Assembly: GCA_036260255.1 (NCBI GenBank)
Contig: DATAAF010000098.1
Span: 1-37,417, forward strand
Reading direction: 5' to 3'
DNA length: 37,417 nucleotides
DNA from: DASZJY01 sp036260255
GTDB lineage: Bacteria; Actinomycetota; Acidimicrobiia; Acidimicrobiales; AC-14
The first letter of the stretch is position 1; every line of letters begins with the position of its first letter. A program made the translations under genes and the position numbers. The notes below the pieces were generated by a model. The model searched no databases, was not told the origin of the DNA, and worked only from the letters and a program-made list of their open reading frames with translations. Shown one piece after another: positions 7,850 to 16,204 of this stretch.

Positions 7850-9283
7850 TCAAGTCCCCGCGTTGTCGGACCTGAGCCGCTCGACGACCATGCGACCGAT
7901 CTCGTGGCCGAGGTCGAGGCCCACCTCGTTGTCGTACCGGTAGTGGATCCCGCCGTACAGCCGTGACTCGGCCGCCTCCGCCGCCTTGTCCCGGAACGTC
8001 TCCGCCGCCCACCCGAAGAAGAACGAGAGCACCTCTGCGGCCGCCCCCGAGTAGCCGGCGTGGCCCGACGTGTAGGACGGGAACGTCGGCGTGTTGAGGA
8101 GCGACCTCCAGTTGGGGTCGAGGCCCAGGTCGCGGATGGCGTTGAGCGGGCGGGCCGTCCAGTAGGCGTACTTGGTGTCCCAGGTGGCGACGGCGGCGTC
8201 GTGCTCCGCCGCGTTCAACGACGCCAGCAGGCGGGCCGCCCGCGGCGTGGTCAGGCGGGCGCCGGTGATGTACTCCTGGGCGATCTGGTTCCAGATCCCG
8301 GGCGGGAGCGACGAGCCCTGGGCACCGGCCCAGAAGCGGGCGATCCTCTCCTGCTCGGGAGTTAGCTTGGCCCGGACGTTCATCACCTCCTGTGCCGCGG
8401 CCACGTGCTCGGCCGAGCCGTAGGCGGGCGGCGCAGGCGCCCGCAGCTGGTCGCCCGACCGCAGCACCCACGTCTTCCAGCGACCGGCCAGCGGCTGGGT
8501 CGGGGGGGTGACCGACCCCGGCGGCGGCTCCCAGAACTGCGGGCCCCGCCCGATGCCCGGAGGCCGGGCGCCGTCCCACTGCTCCTCGGACCCGTCCGTG
8601 CGCGCCCGGGCGATCACCTTGTCGGCCACCGCCCGGCCCAGGGCCAGGCCCGCCTCGACGTCGCTGCGGTAGTTGACCCCCGCCAGCACGCGCGAGTTGG
8701 CCGCCTTCTCGGCCAGCTCGTCGAACAGGCCCACGGGGCGCTCGGGGAAGAGATAGGTGAGGACCCGGGAGGCGGCCCCGGCGATCACCGCGTGCTCGGA
8801 CGGGTACGACGGGTCGGGCCCCGCGGGCACGAGGGGCTGGGCGGTCGCCGGCGCCCTCCGCTCGTACTCGTACTTCCAGTGGTAGGCGGCGACCACGGCG
8901 TCGTACATGGCGATGCTCGTCAGGGAGTAGCCCCGCGAGGCCAGGGGCGGGTCCTTCACGCCGGCGGCCACGAGCTCGATGTTGAAGTCGAGCCAGGGAC
9001 GGGTCGGCGGGACCTGGCTCCACCGGTCCACCTCGGCCCGGTCCTCGGGCCGGGCGCCGGCGGCCAGCCGCCTGGCTTCCTCCTCCTCGGCCCGGGCCCG
9101 CTCGCCCTCGGGCGGGGCGGGCACCTCGACCTCGGTGGGCGATGAGAGGACCCAGGTCTTCCAGCGCCCCGCCCGGGGCTCGGCGCCGGGGCCCGCCTCG
9201 AACCCACCCCCCTCGTCCCCGCAGCCGGCGAGAAGCGGGACAACGAGCACGGCGGTGAGCAGGGACCTCCTCGCCGCCCTCAT
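7850..9283 (-). CDS. Tandem PAP2/vanadium-haloperoxidase-type lipoprotein
   Basis: 477 residues from ATG 9283, overlapping the upstream gene's stop as ATGA. Lipobox PLLAGC (Cys21). The protein has two copies of a PAP2/haloperoxidase-like domain, each introduced by AGRWKTWVL (38-46 and 266-274). The second copy has the full signature: K371-x6-R378-P, S406-G-H408 and R441-x5-H447 with D451. The first copy reads K137-x6-Ala144-P, S162-E-H164 and R198-x5-Asn204, so both the KX6RP arginine and the motif-3 His are lost while the fold signature remains. Known family members are acid phosphatases or vanadate-dependent haloperoxidases acting outside the cytoplasmic membrane. The substrate cannot be told from sequence. 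It is cotranscribed with a DM13 lipoprotein. Confidence 0.8.
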   Translation of the reverse strand: MRAARRSLLTAVLVVPLLAGCGDEGGGFEAGPGAEPRAGRWKTWVLSSPTEVEVPAPPEGERARAEEEEARRLAAGARPEDRAEVDRWSQVPPTRPWLDFNIELVAAGVKDPPLASRGYSLTSIAMYDAVVAAYHWKYEYERRAPATAQPLVPAGPDPSYPSEHAVIAGAASRVLTYLFPERPVGLFDELAEKAANSRVLAGVNYRSDVEAGLALGRAVADKVIARARTDGSEEQWDGARPPGIGRGPQFWEPPPGSVTPPTQPLAGRWKTWVLRSGDQLRAPAPPAYGSAEHVAAAQEVMNVRAKLTPEQERIARFWAGAQGSSLPPGIWNQIAQEYITGARLTTPRAARLLASLNAAEHDAAVATWDTKYAYWTARPLNAIRDLGLDPNWRSLLNTPTFPSYTSGHAGYSGAAAEVLSFFFGWAAETFRDKAAEAAESRLYGGIHYRYDNEVGLDLGHEIGRMVVERLRSDNAGT

Positions 9284-10125
9284 GACGCCAGGCTCGCGGC
9301 GGTGTAGATCGACGGCACCGGCACGCAGTACAGGGCGACGGAGCCGATGCGGTCCAGCGGCAGGTTGTCGGGAAGGATGTAGTTCTGTGACCCCTTGGTG
9401 GCGCGGAGGGCGGCGATCTCGACGTGGTCGCTGTCCACCACCTCCTTGCTCGTCCGCGGGTTGGTGGCCTCGCTCAGCCACACGACCAGGTCGGGGTCGT
9501 TGAACACCTCGAACCCCGGCTCGAATCGCAGGGCCCGCCGCCCGTCGGGCAGCCGGTAGAGGATCGCCGTGCCCTTGCCCGTCTTCTCCACGTTGTAGAA
9601 CTCGCCTCGACCCAGCACCTGTGCGCCCGCCATCTCCGGCAGCGGTGGCTCGTCGAGGGGCGTGTCCACCTGTTGCTCGACGGTGGCCTTCCACGGCCCC
9701 GAGGCCTGCACGTCCAGGGTGATGTCCCCCGTCTGGCGCCCGTACCCCTCGCCCCGCTCGGGGCAGGGGCTGTCCACCAACGGGCCCGGGCGGCTCGGGG
9801 GCGGCGTGGCCAGGATCCGGATGGTGCCGCTCTCGCAGCTCCACTTCACCCGCCATTGGATGGCATCCGTGGAGATGGCGAACGGCCCGATCGTCGCCGG
9901 CTCGTTCCCGGTGACGACCCGGACCTGCTCCCACCGGGGAGACGCCCGCTGGGTCTCGCCCTCGGTCAGCGAGCGGGGGACGGTGAGGGCGGTGGGGAAC
10001 GGCACCGTCGATGCCGGCTCGGTCGGGGCGGGAGCGGCCGACTCGTCGTCGTTCCCGCAGCCGGTGACGAGCAGCGTGCCCAGCGCGAGGAGGGCGCACA
10101 CGCCGCGCCGTCCGACCGCTGTCAC
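9280..10125 (-). CDS. DM13-domain lipoprotein
   Basis: 281 residues. Signal peptide with lipobox LLVTGC (Cys23), then an acidic, Pro-rich linker. The C-terminal ~110 residues look like a DM13 domain: FYNVEKTGKGTAILYRLPDG, a PDLVVWLSEA strand, and KGSQNYILPDNL leading to SVALYC with the conserved Cys. DM13 has been proposed to act in extracellular redox or electron transfer. The middle region has Cys in WSCES and DSPCPE that may form a disulfide. It is the first gene of a two-gene operon; its stop overlaps the start of the tandem haloperoxidase-type gene by ATGA. The pairing of a redox-type domain with a haloperoxidase-type domain suggests a shared surface redox task, which is inference. Confidence 0.75.
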   Translation of the reverse strand: MTAVGRRGVCALLALGTLLVTGCGNDDESAAPAPTEPASTVPFPTALTVPRSLTEGETQRASPRWEQVRVVTGNEPATIGPFAISTDAIQWRVKWSCESGTIRILATPPPSRPGPLVDSPCPERGEGYGRQTGDITLDVQASGPWKATVEQQVDTPLDEPPLPEMAGAQVLGRGEFYNVEKTGKGTAILYRLPDGRRALRFEPGFEVFNDPDLVVWLSEATNPRTSKEVVDSDHVEIAALRATKGSQNYILPDNLPLDRIGSVALYCVPVPSIYTAASLAS

Positions 10126-10205
10126 CCTGCGTCTCCCCCCTGGCCCCGTGCCCTTGGCGTGACGTTATCGAGCGCCGCGCGATAGTGACAGATCGGAGTC
10201 GGCCG

Positions 10206-10952
10206 TCACCCTTCCGGGGCCGGAGTCGAGGGGCCCGGAGCGCCCCCCGGAGCGAGGCCGAGCCCGAAGTCGCCGACGATGGCCGCCGTCCCCGCGGCCG
10301 CCGGAGCCGCGGTCGTGGCCGCCGGCCCGACCACCCCCGGCATCACCGACGCCGCCGCCGCGGCGGCGGCTGGCACCGCGGGCTCCGCCTCGCGGGTCGG
10401 CTCGGTCTCGGTCTCGGCCGCCTCCCGGAGGGGCTCGGTCTCGTCGGGTGGCGCCTCTCCCATGCGCTTGAGCGCCTTCCGCGACGGCTTCTCCTCGACG
10501 ACGAAGACCAGCCCGCCGACCACGTCGCTGATCAGGTTGTAGAGGACGGCGAACAGCACGTTGGCCCCGGTGCCCATCACCGTCAGCAGGGCGCCGCAGA
10601 TGACCGACGCCCGGAAGAGCTCGTCGGCGACGAAGCGGAACTCACCCGACTCGGTGAGCCCGGCGATGAAGTTCTCGACGTTGCCCCGGAAGCCGGTGGC
10701 CGTCGCCGCGCTCCACAGCAGCACCCCGGCCACGACCAGGATGCAGTACATGGCGACGTAGAAGACGAGCGACACCCGGAACACGGACCACGGGTCGATG
10801 CGGCGGACCACGCCCCGCATCCGCCGGCGACGCCGGGCCGCCTCCCGTCTCGCCCTCCATGCCGCCAACCAGCCCGGTCGCTTCCCAGGGCGGTCGCCGC
10901 CAGGCTCTTGGTCTGACGCCACGCCCCCAGATATGACGCCACCCTCACTCAC
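10206..10952 (-). CDS. DUF3566 membrane protein downstream of gyrA
   Basis: Matches the small actinobacterial membrane protein encoded after gyrA (the position of mycobacterial Rv0007). Layout: basic cytoplasmic N-terminus, then RRIDPWSVFRVSLVFYVAMY leading into the first membrane helix, an extracellular loop (GFRGNVENFIAGL), a second helix with GANVLFAVLYNLISDVVGGL, and a long C-terminal Ala/Glu/Pro-rich tail that is probably disordered. The start is uncertain: ATG 10973 overlaps the upstream gene by 10 bases, GTG 10952 follows it closely, and GTG 10922 is possible. I chose 10952. Family function is not established. In mycobacteria the tail is also low-complexity, so this is conserved in style. 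Confidence 0.8.
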   Translation of the reverse strand: MSEGGVISGGVASDQEPGGDRPGKRPGWLAAWRARREAARRRRRMRGVVRRIDPWSVFRVSLVFYVAMYCILVVAGVLLWSAATATGFRGNVENFIAGLTESGEFRFVADELFRASVICGALLTVMGTGANVLFAVLYNLISDVVGGLVFVVEEKPSRKALKRMGEAPPDETEPLREAAETETEPTREAEPAVPAAAAAAASVMPGVVGPAATTAAPAAAGTAAIVGDFGLGLAPGGAPGPSTPAPEG

Positions 10953-10963
10953 GGTTGCACAGG

Positions 10964-11611
10964 TTATCGACATACCTCGAAGTGGATCGGGTCGGCTTTG
11001 GGGTAGGGCTGGCACAGCCCGGCCCGGGCTGCCACCGCCGCCAGCCGGGGGACGAAGGAGGCGGGGACGTCGACGGCGAGGCCCCGTTCGTGCATCGACG
11101 TACCCGGCGCCGCCACCGGGAAGGGGTTCGACGCCCGGTTGAGCCACAGCGCCCGCTGCTTCTCGGGCGACCGGTAGCCCGAGGTGACGGGGACGGGCTG
11201 GCCCAGGAGCTGCTCGGCCCGGGCGAGGGCGGCCCGCATGGCCGGGGCCAGCCCCCCGGGATCGGCGTGGGTGGCGCCGCCCGCTCGCCCACGGGCCCCG
11301 CCGCCGAGGTCGCCCGCCTGACGGCGGGCCCGGGCGGTGGCGCGGGCCGGTCCCAGCTCGACCACCACCCGCGTGTCCCGGCCCCGCTCCTCGAACGCCG
11401 CCAGCCGCCCGCCGTTGGCCTCGGCGAGGGCCCGCGCCGCCGGCTCGCCGTCGGCCGCCCCCGCGAGGGCGGCGGCGTCGGCCGCCGTCTGCGCCATGGC
11501 GCGCGCACCCGCCGCGCCCCCCATCCTCCCGACCTGCAGGGCCAGCGCCCCCGCCAGCACCGCGCCGAGCACGAGGAGCGGCAGCGCCGACCCCCGCTCG
11601 TCCTTCTCCAT
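10964..11611 (-). CDS. TadE-like N-terminus fused to VanY-type (M15B) D,D-carboxypeptidase
   Basis: 215 residues from ATG 11611, 97 bases after gyrA. The N-terminus (ERGSALPLLVLGAVLAGALAL, then an Ala-rich helix QTAADAAALAGA) resembles actinobacterial TadE/TadG pseudopilin-type proteins. Residues ~120-215 are an M15B peptidase: SGYRS (144-148), SMHERGLAVD giving zinc ligands His174 and Asp181, and DPIHFE giving His210. Family members cleave the terminal D-Ala of peptidoglycan stems. The N-terminal helix would tether the enzyme outside the membrane. The catalytic base expected near the last His cannot be assigned with certainty. The location between gyrA and the DUF3566 gene is unusual; it may have inserted into an otherwise conserved operon. 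Confidence 0.75.
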   Translation of the reverse strand: MEKDERGSALPLLVLGAVLAGALALQVGRMGGAAGARAMAQTAADAAALAGAADGEPAARALAEANGGRLAAFEERGRDTRVVVELGPARATARARRQAGDLGGGARGRAGGATHADPGGLAPAMRAALARAEQLLGQPVPVTSGYRSPEKQRALWLNRASNPFPVAAPGTSMHERGLAVDVPASFVPRLAAVAARAGLCQPYPKADPIHFEVCR

Positions 11612-11708
11612 CGCCGCCTCCCTGTGGGCGCCGCATGCGTCGGGGGGAAGCGAAGATGGGCCGCCGGCGACCGACGCCCCTCACAAGGGCAATCGCGCGA
11701 GGGCGGCG

Positions 11709-14150
11709 CTACTCGCCGTTGGAGAGGACGGGCGCCACGCCGGCGACGACCTGGCCCTCGTCGAGGTTCATCACCTTGACGCCGGTGGCGTCGCGCCCCT
11801 GGGAGGAGATCTCCCTGACGGGGATGCGGATCGTGGTGCCGCCCGAGGAGATCACCAGGACCTGGTCGTCGAGGCCGGCCATGAAGGCGGCCACCACCGA
11901 CCCTCGCCGGGCGGTGAGCTTGATGCCTTTCACGCCCATGGTGCCCCTGCCCTTGCGGGGGAAGCGCTCGGTCTTGGTGCGCTTGGCGTAGCCGGCGTCG
12001 GTGAAGAGCACGAGGTCGGCGTCGGGCCGGGACACGTCGCAGGAGACGACCTCGTCCTCGTCCCGCAACCGCATGCCGATCACGCCCTGGGCCGCCCGCC
12101 CGCTGGCCCGCACCTCGTCCTCGGAGAAGCGGATTGTCATGCCCATGCGGCTGACCATGAAGATGTCGTCCTCGCCCGCGGTCTGGATCACCCGCACCAG
12201 CTCGTCGCCGGAGCGGAGGTTGATGGCGATGAGCCCGGTGCGTAGCGACGAGTCGTACTCCGTGAACCGGGTCTTCTTGACCTGCCCCCGCCGGGTGGCG
12301 AAGAACAGGAACCGGCTCGTCTCGTAGTCGCGGGTGTCGATCACCGCCTGGATGCGCTCGTCGGGCGCCAGGGGCAGGAGGTTCACGATCGCCGTCCCCC
12401 GGGCGGTGCGCTCCTTCTGGGGGATCTCGTGGGCCTTGAGCCGGTACACCTTGCCCCTGTTCGAGAAGAACAGCAGGAACGAGTGGGCGGTGGTGGTCAG
12501 GATGCGGGTGACGTAGTCGTTGTCACGGAGCTTGGCCCCCGCCACGCCGCGGCCGCCGCGGCCCTGGGAGCGGAAGGCGTCGGCGGCCACCGTCTTGACG
12601 TAGCCGGCCTTGGTCATCGTAAAGACGAGCTCCTCGTCCTCGATCAGGTCGAGGATGTCGAGATCGCCGGGATCGAGGGTGATCTCGGCCTTGCGCGGGG
12701 CGGCGAACTTGTCGCGGATCTCGCCCAGCTCGGTCTTGATCACGCCTCGCAGGCGGGCGGGGTCGGCGAGGATGGCCTCGAGCTCGGCGATGGTCTCCCG
12801 CAGCTGGGCCTGCTCCTCCTCGAGGTTCGAGCGCCCCAGCCGGGTCAGGCGCACCAGGGTCATCTCGAGGATGTGCTCGGCCTGCACCTCGCTGAACTCG
12901 AACGGCGCGGCGACGAGGCCGGCCTTGGCCTCGGCCTTGTCGGCCGAGCCCCGGATGAGCTCGATGATCCGGTCGATGAGGTCGAGGGCCTTGATGAGCC
13001 CGTCGACGATGTGCAGGCGGTCGCGCGCCCGGCGCAGCCGGTACCGCGACCGCCGGGTGACGACGTCGACCTGGTGGTCGACGTAGGCCTGGAGGGCCTC
13101 GACCAGGTTGAGCGTGCGGGGGATGCCGTCGACCAGGGCGACCATGTTCACGCCGAAGTTCGTCTGCAGCGGCGTGTGCTTGTACAGGTTGTTGAGGATC
13201 ACGTTGGCGCTGACGTCGCGCTTGAGCTCGAACACCAGGCGGTTCTGGCGGTTCGCCCGCTCGTTGCGGATCTCCCTGATGCCCTCGATGACCCGGTTGT
13301 TGACGAGCTCGGCGGCCTTCTCGGCGATGGCCTCGATCGAGGTCTGGTAGGGGATGTCGGTGACGACGATCTGCTCGCCCCGCTTGGTCTCGACGATCTC
13401 CGCCCGCGCCCGCATGCGGATCGAGCCCCGGCCGGTGCGGTAGGCGTCGAGGATGCCGGCCCGGCCCAGGATGTAGGCACCGGTGGGGAAGTCGGGGCCC
13501 TTCACGAACTGCATGAGGTCGTCGGGAGTGGCGTCGGGGTGATCGATGAGGTGGACGGTGGCGTCGATGAGCTCGCCCAGGTTGTGAGGCGGGATGTTCG
13601 TCGCCATCCCCACGGCGATGCCCTGGCTGCCGTTGAGCAGCAGGTTGGGGAAGCGGGCGGGCAGCACCACCGGCTCCCGCTCCTTGCCGTCGTAGTTGGG
13701 GACGAGGTCGACGGTGTCCTCGTCGAGGCCGGCCAGCAGCTGCATGGCCAGCGGGGCCAGCCGGCACTCGGTGTACCGCATGGCCCCTGGGGGGTCGTGG
13801 GGCGAGCCGAAGTTGCCGTGCCCGTCGACGAGAGGGTGGCGGAGGCTGAAGTCCTGCGCCATCCGGGCCAGGGCGTCGTAGACGGCCTCCGGCGAGTGGG
13901 GGTGGTACTTGCCGACGACGTCGCCCACCACACGGGCGCACTTGACCGGGCTGCGGTCGGGGCGCACGCCCTCGGAGTACATGCCGTAGAGGATGCGACG
14001 GTGCACCGGCTTCAAGCCGTCGCGGGCGTCGGGCAGGGCCCGGGCCACGATGACCGACATGGCGTAGTCCAGGAAGGAGCGCTCCATCTCCTCCTGGATC
14101 TCGATGGGCTCGACCGACCCGAACTCCAACGGCGGTTGCTGCTGGCTCAT
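11709..14150 (-). CDS. gyrA: DNA gyrase subunit A
   Basis: 813 residues, normal length. Breaks and rejoins DNA in the gyrase A2B2 complex. Catalytic Tyr126 lies in AMRYTECR. The C-terminal wrapping domain has the GyrA box as QGRGGRG, which separates it from ParC. The start ATG shares one base with the gyrB stop (TGATG), so the two are coupled. The quinolone-determining segment is unusual: where most GyrA read HPHGDxxxYD this one reads HPHSPEAVYD, so the residue equivalent to E. coli Ser83 is Glu88 and Gly81-Asp82 become Ser86-Pro87, while Asp92 (Asp87 equivalent) is kept. The change is unambiguous in the DNA (codon at 13889-13887). Confidence 0.97.
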   Translation of the reverse strand: MSQQQPPLEFGSVEPIEIQEEMERSFLDYAMSVIVARALPDARDGLKPVHRRILYGMYSEGVRPDRSPVKCARVVGDVVGKYHPHSPEAVYDALARMAQDFSLRHPLVDGHGNFGSPHDPPGAMRYTECRLAPLAMQLLAGLDEDTVDLVPNYDGKEREPVVLPARFPNLLLNGSQGIAVGMATNIPPHNLGELIDATVHLIDHPDATPDDLMQFVKGPDFPTGAYILGRAGILDAYRTGRGSIRMRARAEIVETKRGEQIVVTDIPYQTSIEAIAEKAAELVNNRVIEGIREIRNERANRQNRLVFELKRDVSANVILNNLYKHTPLQTNFGVNMVALVDGIPRTLNLVEALQAYVDHQVDVVTRRSRYRLRRARDRLHIVDGLIKALDLIDRIIELIRGSADKAEAKAGLVAAPFEFSEVQAEHILEMTLVRLTRLGRSNLEEEQAQLRETIAELEAILADPARLRGVIKTELGEIRDKFAAPRKAEITLDPGDLDILDLIEDEELVFTMTKAGYVKTVAADAFRSQGRGGRGVAGAKLRDNDYVTRILTTTAHSFLLFFSNRGKVYRLKAHEIPQKERTARGTAIVNLLPLAPDERIQAVIDTRDYETSRFLFFATRRGQVKKTRFTEYDSSLRTGLIAINLRSGDELVRVIQTAGEDDIFMVSRMGMTIRFSEDEVRASGRAAQGVIGMRLRDEDEVVSCDVSRPDADLVLFTDAGYAKRTKTERFPRKGRGTMGVKGIKLTARRGSVVAAFMAGLDDQVLVISSGGTTIRIPVREISSQGRDATGVKVMNLDEGQVVAGVAPVLSNGE

Positions 14151-16078
14151 CAGATGTCGAGGAACCTCACGTCCGACGCGTTGTTCTGGATGAACTGCTT
14201 GCGCGTCTCGACGTCCTCGCCCATGAGGACGCTGAACACCTGGTCGGCCAGCGCCGCTTCTTCGACCGAGACCTGGAGAAGCGTGCGGTTGGGCCCCATG
14301 GTGGTGTCGCGGAGCTCGTCGTGGTCCATCTCGGCCAGGCCCTTGAACCGCTGGAAGTCGGCCTTGTGGTCGGGATGCTCGGCCAGGAACCGGGCCTTGG
14401 CGGCGTCGTCGGCGATGTAGACCTTCTCCTTGCCCACCTCGGTGGAGTACAGGGGCGGCTGGGCGATGTAGACGTGCCCCTCCTCGACCAGCGCCTTCAT
14501 CTGGCGGAAGAAGAACGTGAGCAGCAGGGTGCGGATATGGGCGCCGTCGACGTCGGCGTCGCAAAGCAGGATGATCTTGTAGTAGCGGATCTTGGAGACG
14601 TCGAAGTCGGCGTCGACACCGGCGCCGATGGCGGCGATGAGCGCCTGGATCTCGGTGTTCTTGAGCGCCCGGTCGGCGCGGGCCCGCTCGACGTTGAGGA
14701 TCTTGCCGCGGATGGGGAGGATGGCTTGCGTCCGGGGATCGCGGGCGTCCTTGGCCGACCCGCCCGCCGACTGGCCCTCGACGATGAACAGCTCGGACTC
14801 CTCGGGGTTGCGGGAGGAGCAGTCGGCCAGCTTGCCCGGCAGCCCGGCGCCGTCGAGGGCCGATTTGCGGCGGATGACCTCGCGCGCCTGGCGGGCGGCC
14901 ACCCGGGCGCGGGCGGCCTGGATGGCCTTGTTCACGATCTGGCGGGCCTCGGTGGGATGCTCCTCCAGCCAGTCGCCCAGCTTCTCGTTGGTGACCCGCT
15001 CGACCAGCGAGCGGATGGAGACGTTGCCGAGCTTGGCCTTGGTCTGACCCTCGAACTGGGGCTCGCGCAGCTTGACGCTCACGATGGCGGTGAGGCCCTC
15101 GCGGATGTCCTCGCCGAGGAGGTTGTCGTCCTTCTCCTTGAGCAACCCCTTGGCCCGGGCGTACTTGTTGACGACGTTGGTGAGGGCCTTCTTCAGCCCC
15201 TCCTCGTGCATGCCCCCCTCGATGGTGGCGATGCCGTTGGCGAAGCTGTGGATGCCCTCGTGGAAGCCGGTGTTCCACTGCAGGGCGATCTCGACCTCCT
15301 GGCTGGCCTCGGCCGCCTCCACGTGGATCACCCGCTTGAACAGAGGCTCCTTGGCGTGGTTGAGGTGGCGGACGAAGTCGACGATGCCGCCCGTGTAGTG
15401 GAAGACGTGCTCCTGCTCGTGACCGGGCCGCTCGTCGCGGAACCGGATCTGTAGGCCCTTGTTGAGGAACGCCATGACCTGCAGCCGCTCGGCCAGGGTC
15501 TGGGCCCGGAACTCGGTGCCCTCCGACTCGAAGATCTTGGAATCGGGCCAGAACGTCACGGTGGTGCCGGTGCGGCCCCGCGGCGCCTTGCCGGTGACCT
15601 CGAGCCGCCCGACCGGCTTGCCCCCGTCCACGAAGGTCATGTGGTGGTGCTTGCCGTGCTGGTCGATGTCGAGCTCGAGCCGCCGGGACAGGGCGTTGAC
15701 GACCGACACGCCCACGCCGTGGAGCCCGCCAGAGACCTGGTAGGCGCTGCCGCCGAACTTCCCGCCCGCGTGCAGCGTGGTCAGGACGACCTCCGCCGCC
15801 GACTTCCCGCGGTAGCGCGGGTTGGAGTGGGGGTCGACGGGGATGCCCCGCCCGTTGTCGGCCACTCGGCACCCGCCGTCGGCCAGCAGGGTGACGTCGA
15901 TGCGGTCGCAGTAGCCGGCCATGGCCTCGTCCACCGAGTTGTCGACGACCTCGTAGACCAGGTGGTGCAGGCCGTTGAGCCCGGTGGACCCGATGAACAT
16001 CCCGGGGCGCTTGCGGACCGGTTCGAGACCTTCCAGGACGGTGATGTCCTGGGCCCCGTAGGACGCTGTCTGGGCCAA
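14150..16078 (-). CDS. gyrB: DNA gyrase subunit B
   Basis: 642 residues. GHKL ATPase domain at the N-terminus: EVVDNSVDEA (ATP/Mg site), DNGRGIPVD, and the lid GGLHGVGVSVVNAL. The TOPRIM domain shows E434 and CDADVDGAH (D507, D509), which bind catalytic Mg. The usual EGDSAGGSA motif reads EGQSAGGSA, with Gln436 at the position of E. coli Asp426, a known quinolone-pocket residue; the codon is CAG at 14773-14771. The length fits single-insert actinobacterial GyrB. First gene of the gyrBA pair, 126 bases after dciA; its stop overlaps the gyrA start. The spacer 16079-16204 probably holds the gyrBA promoter, but I see no convincing -10/-35 pair. Confidence 0.97.
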   Translation of the reverse strand: MAQTASYGAQDITVLEGLEPVRKRPGMFIGSTGLNGLHHLVYEVVDNSVDEAMAGYCDRIDVTLLADGGCRVADNGRGIPVDPHSNPRYRGKSAAEVVLTTLHAGGKFGGSAYQVSGGLHGVGVSVVNALSRRLELDIDQHGKHHHMTFVDGGKPVGRLEVTGKAPRGRTGTTVTFWPDSKIFESEGTEFRAQTLAERLQVMAFLNKGLQIRFRDERPGHEQEHVFHYTGGIVDFVRHLNHAKEPLFKRVIHVEAAEASQEVEIALQWNTGFHEGIHSFANGIATIEGGMHEEGLKKALTNVVNKYARAKGLLKEKDDNLLGEDIREGLTAIVSVKLREPQFEGQTKAKLGNVSIRSLVERVTNEKLGDWLEEHPTEARQIVNKAIQAARARVAARQAREVIRRKSALDGAGLPGKLADCSSRNPEESELFIVEGQSAGGSAKDARDPRTQAILPIRGKILNVERARADRALKNTEIQALIAAIGAGVDADFDVSKIRYYKIILLCDADVDGAHIRTLLLTFFFRQMKALVEEGHVYIAQPPLYSTEVGKEKVYIADDAAKARFLAEHPDHKADFQRFKGLAEMDHDELRDTTMGPNRTLLQVSVEEAALADQVFSVLMGEDVETRKQFIQNNASDVRFLDI

Positions 16079-16204
16079 GCTAGGCGCGTTCTTTCACGAT
16101 GGCGACGGATGGTGCGACCCGGGTGGCCGCAGAGGGGCGATTCCCCGCAAAACCGCAGGTCAGCGGGGTGAATCGCACTTGACCAAGGGTACCAGAACGC
16201 GCTG

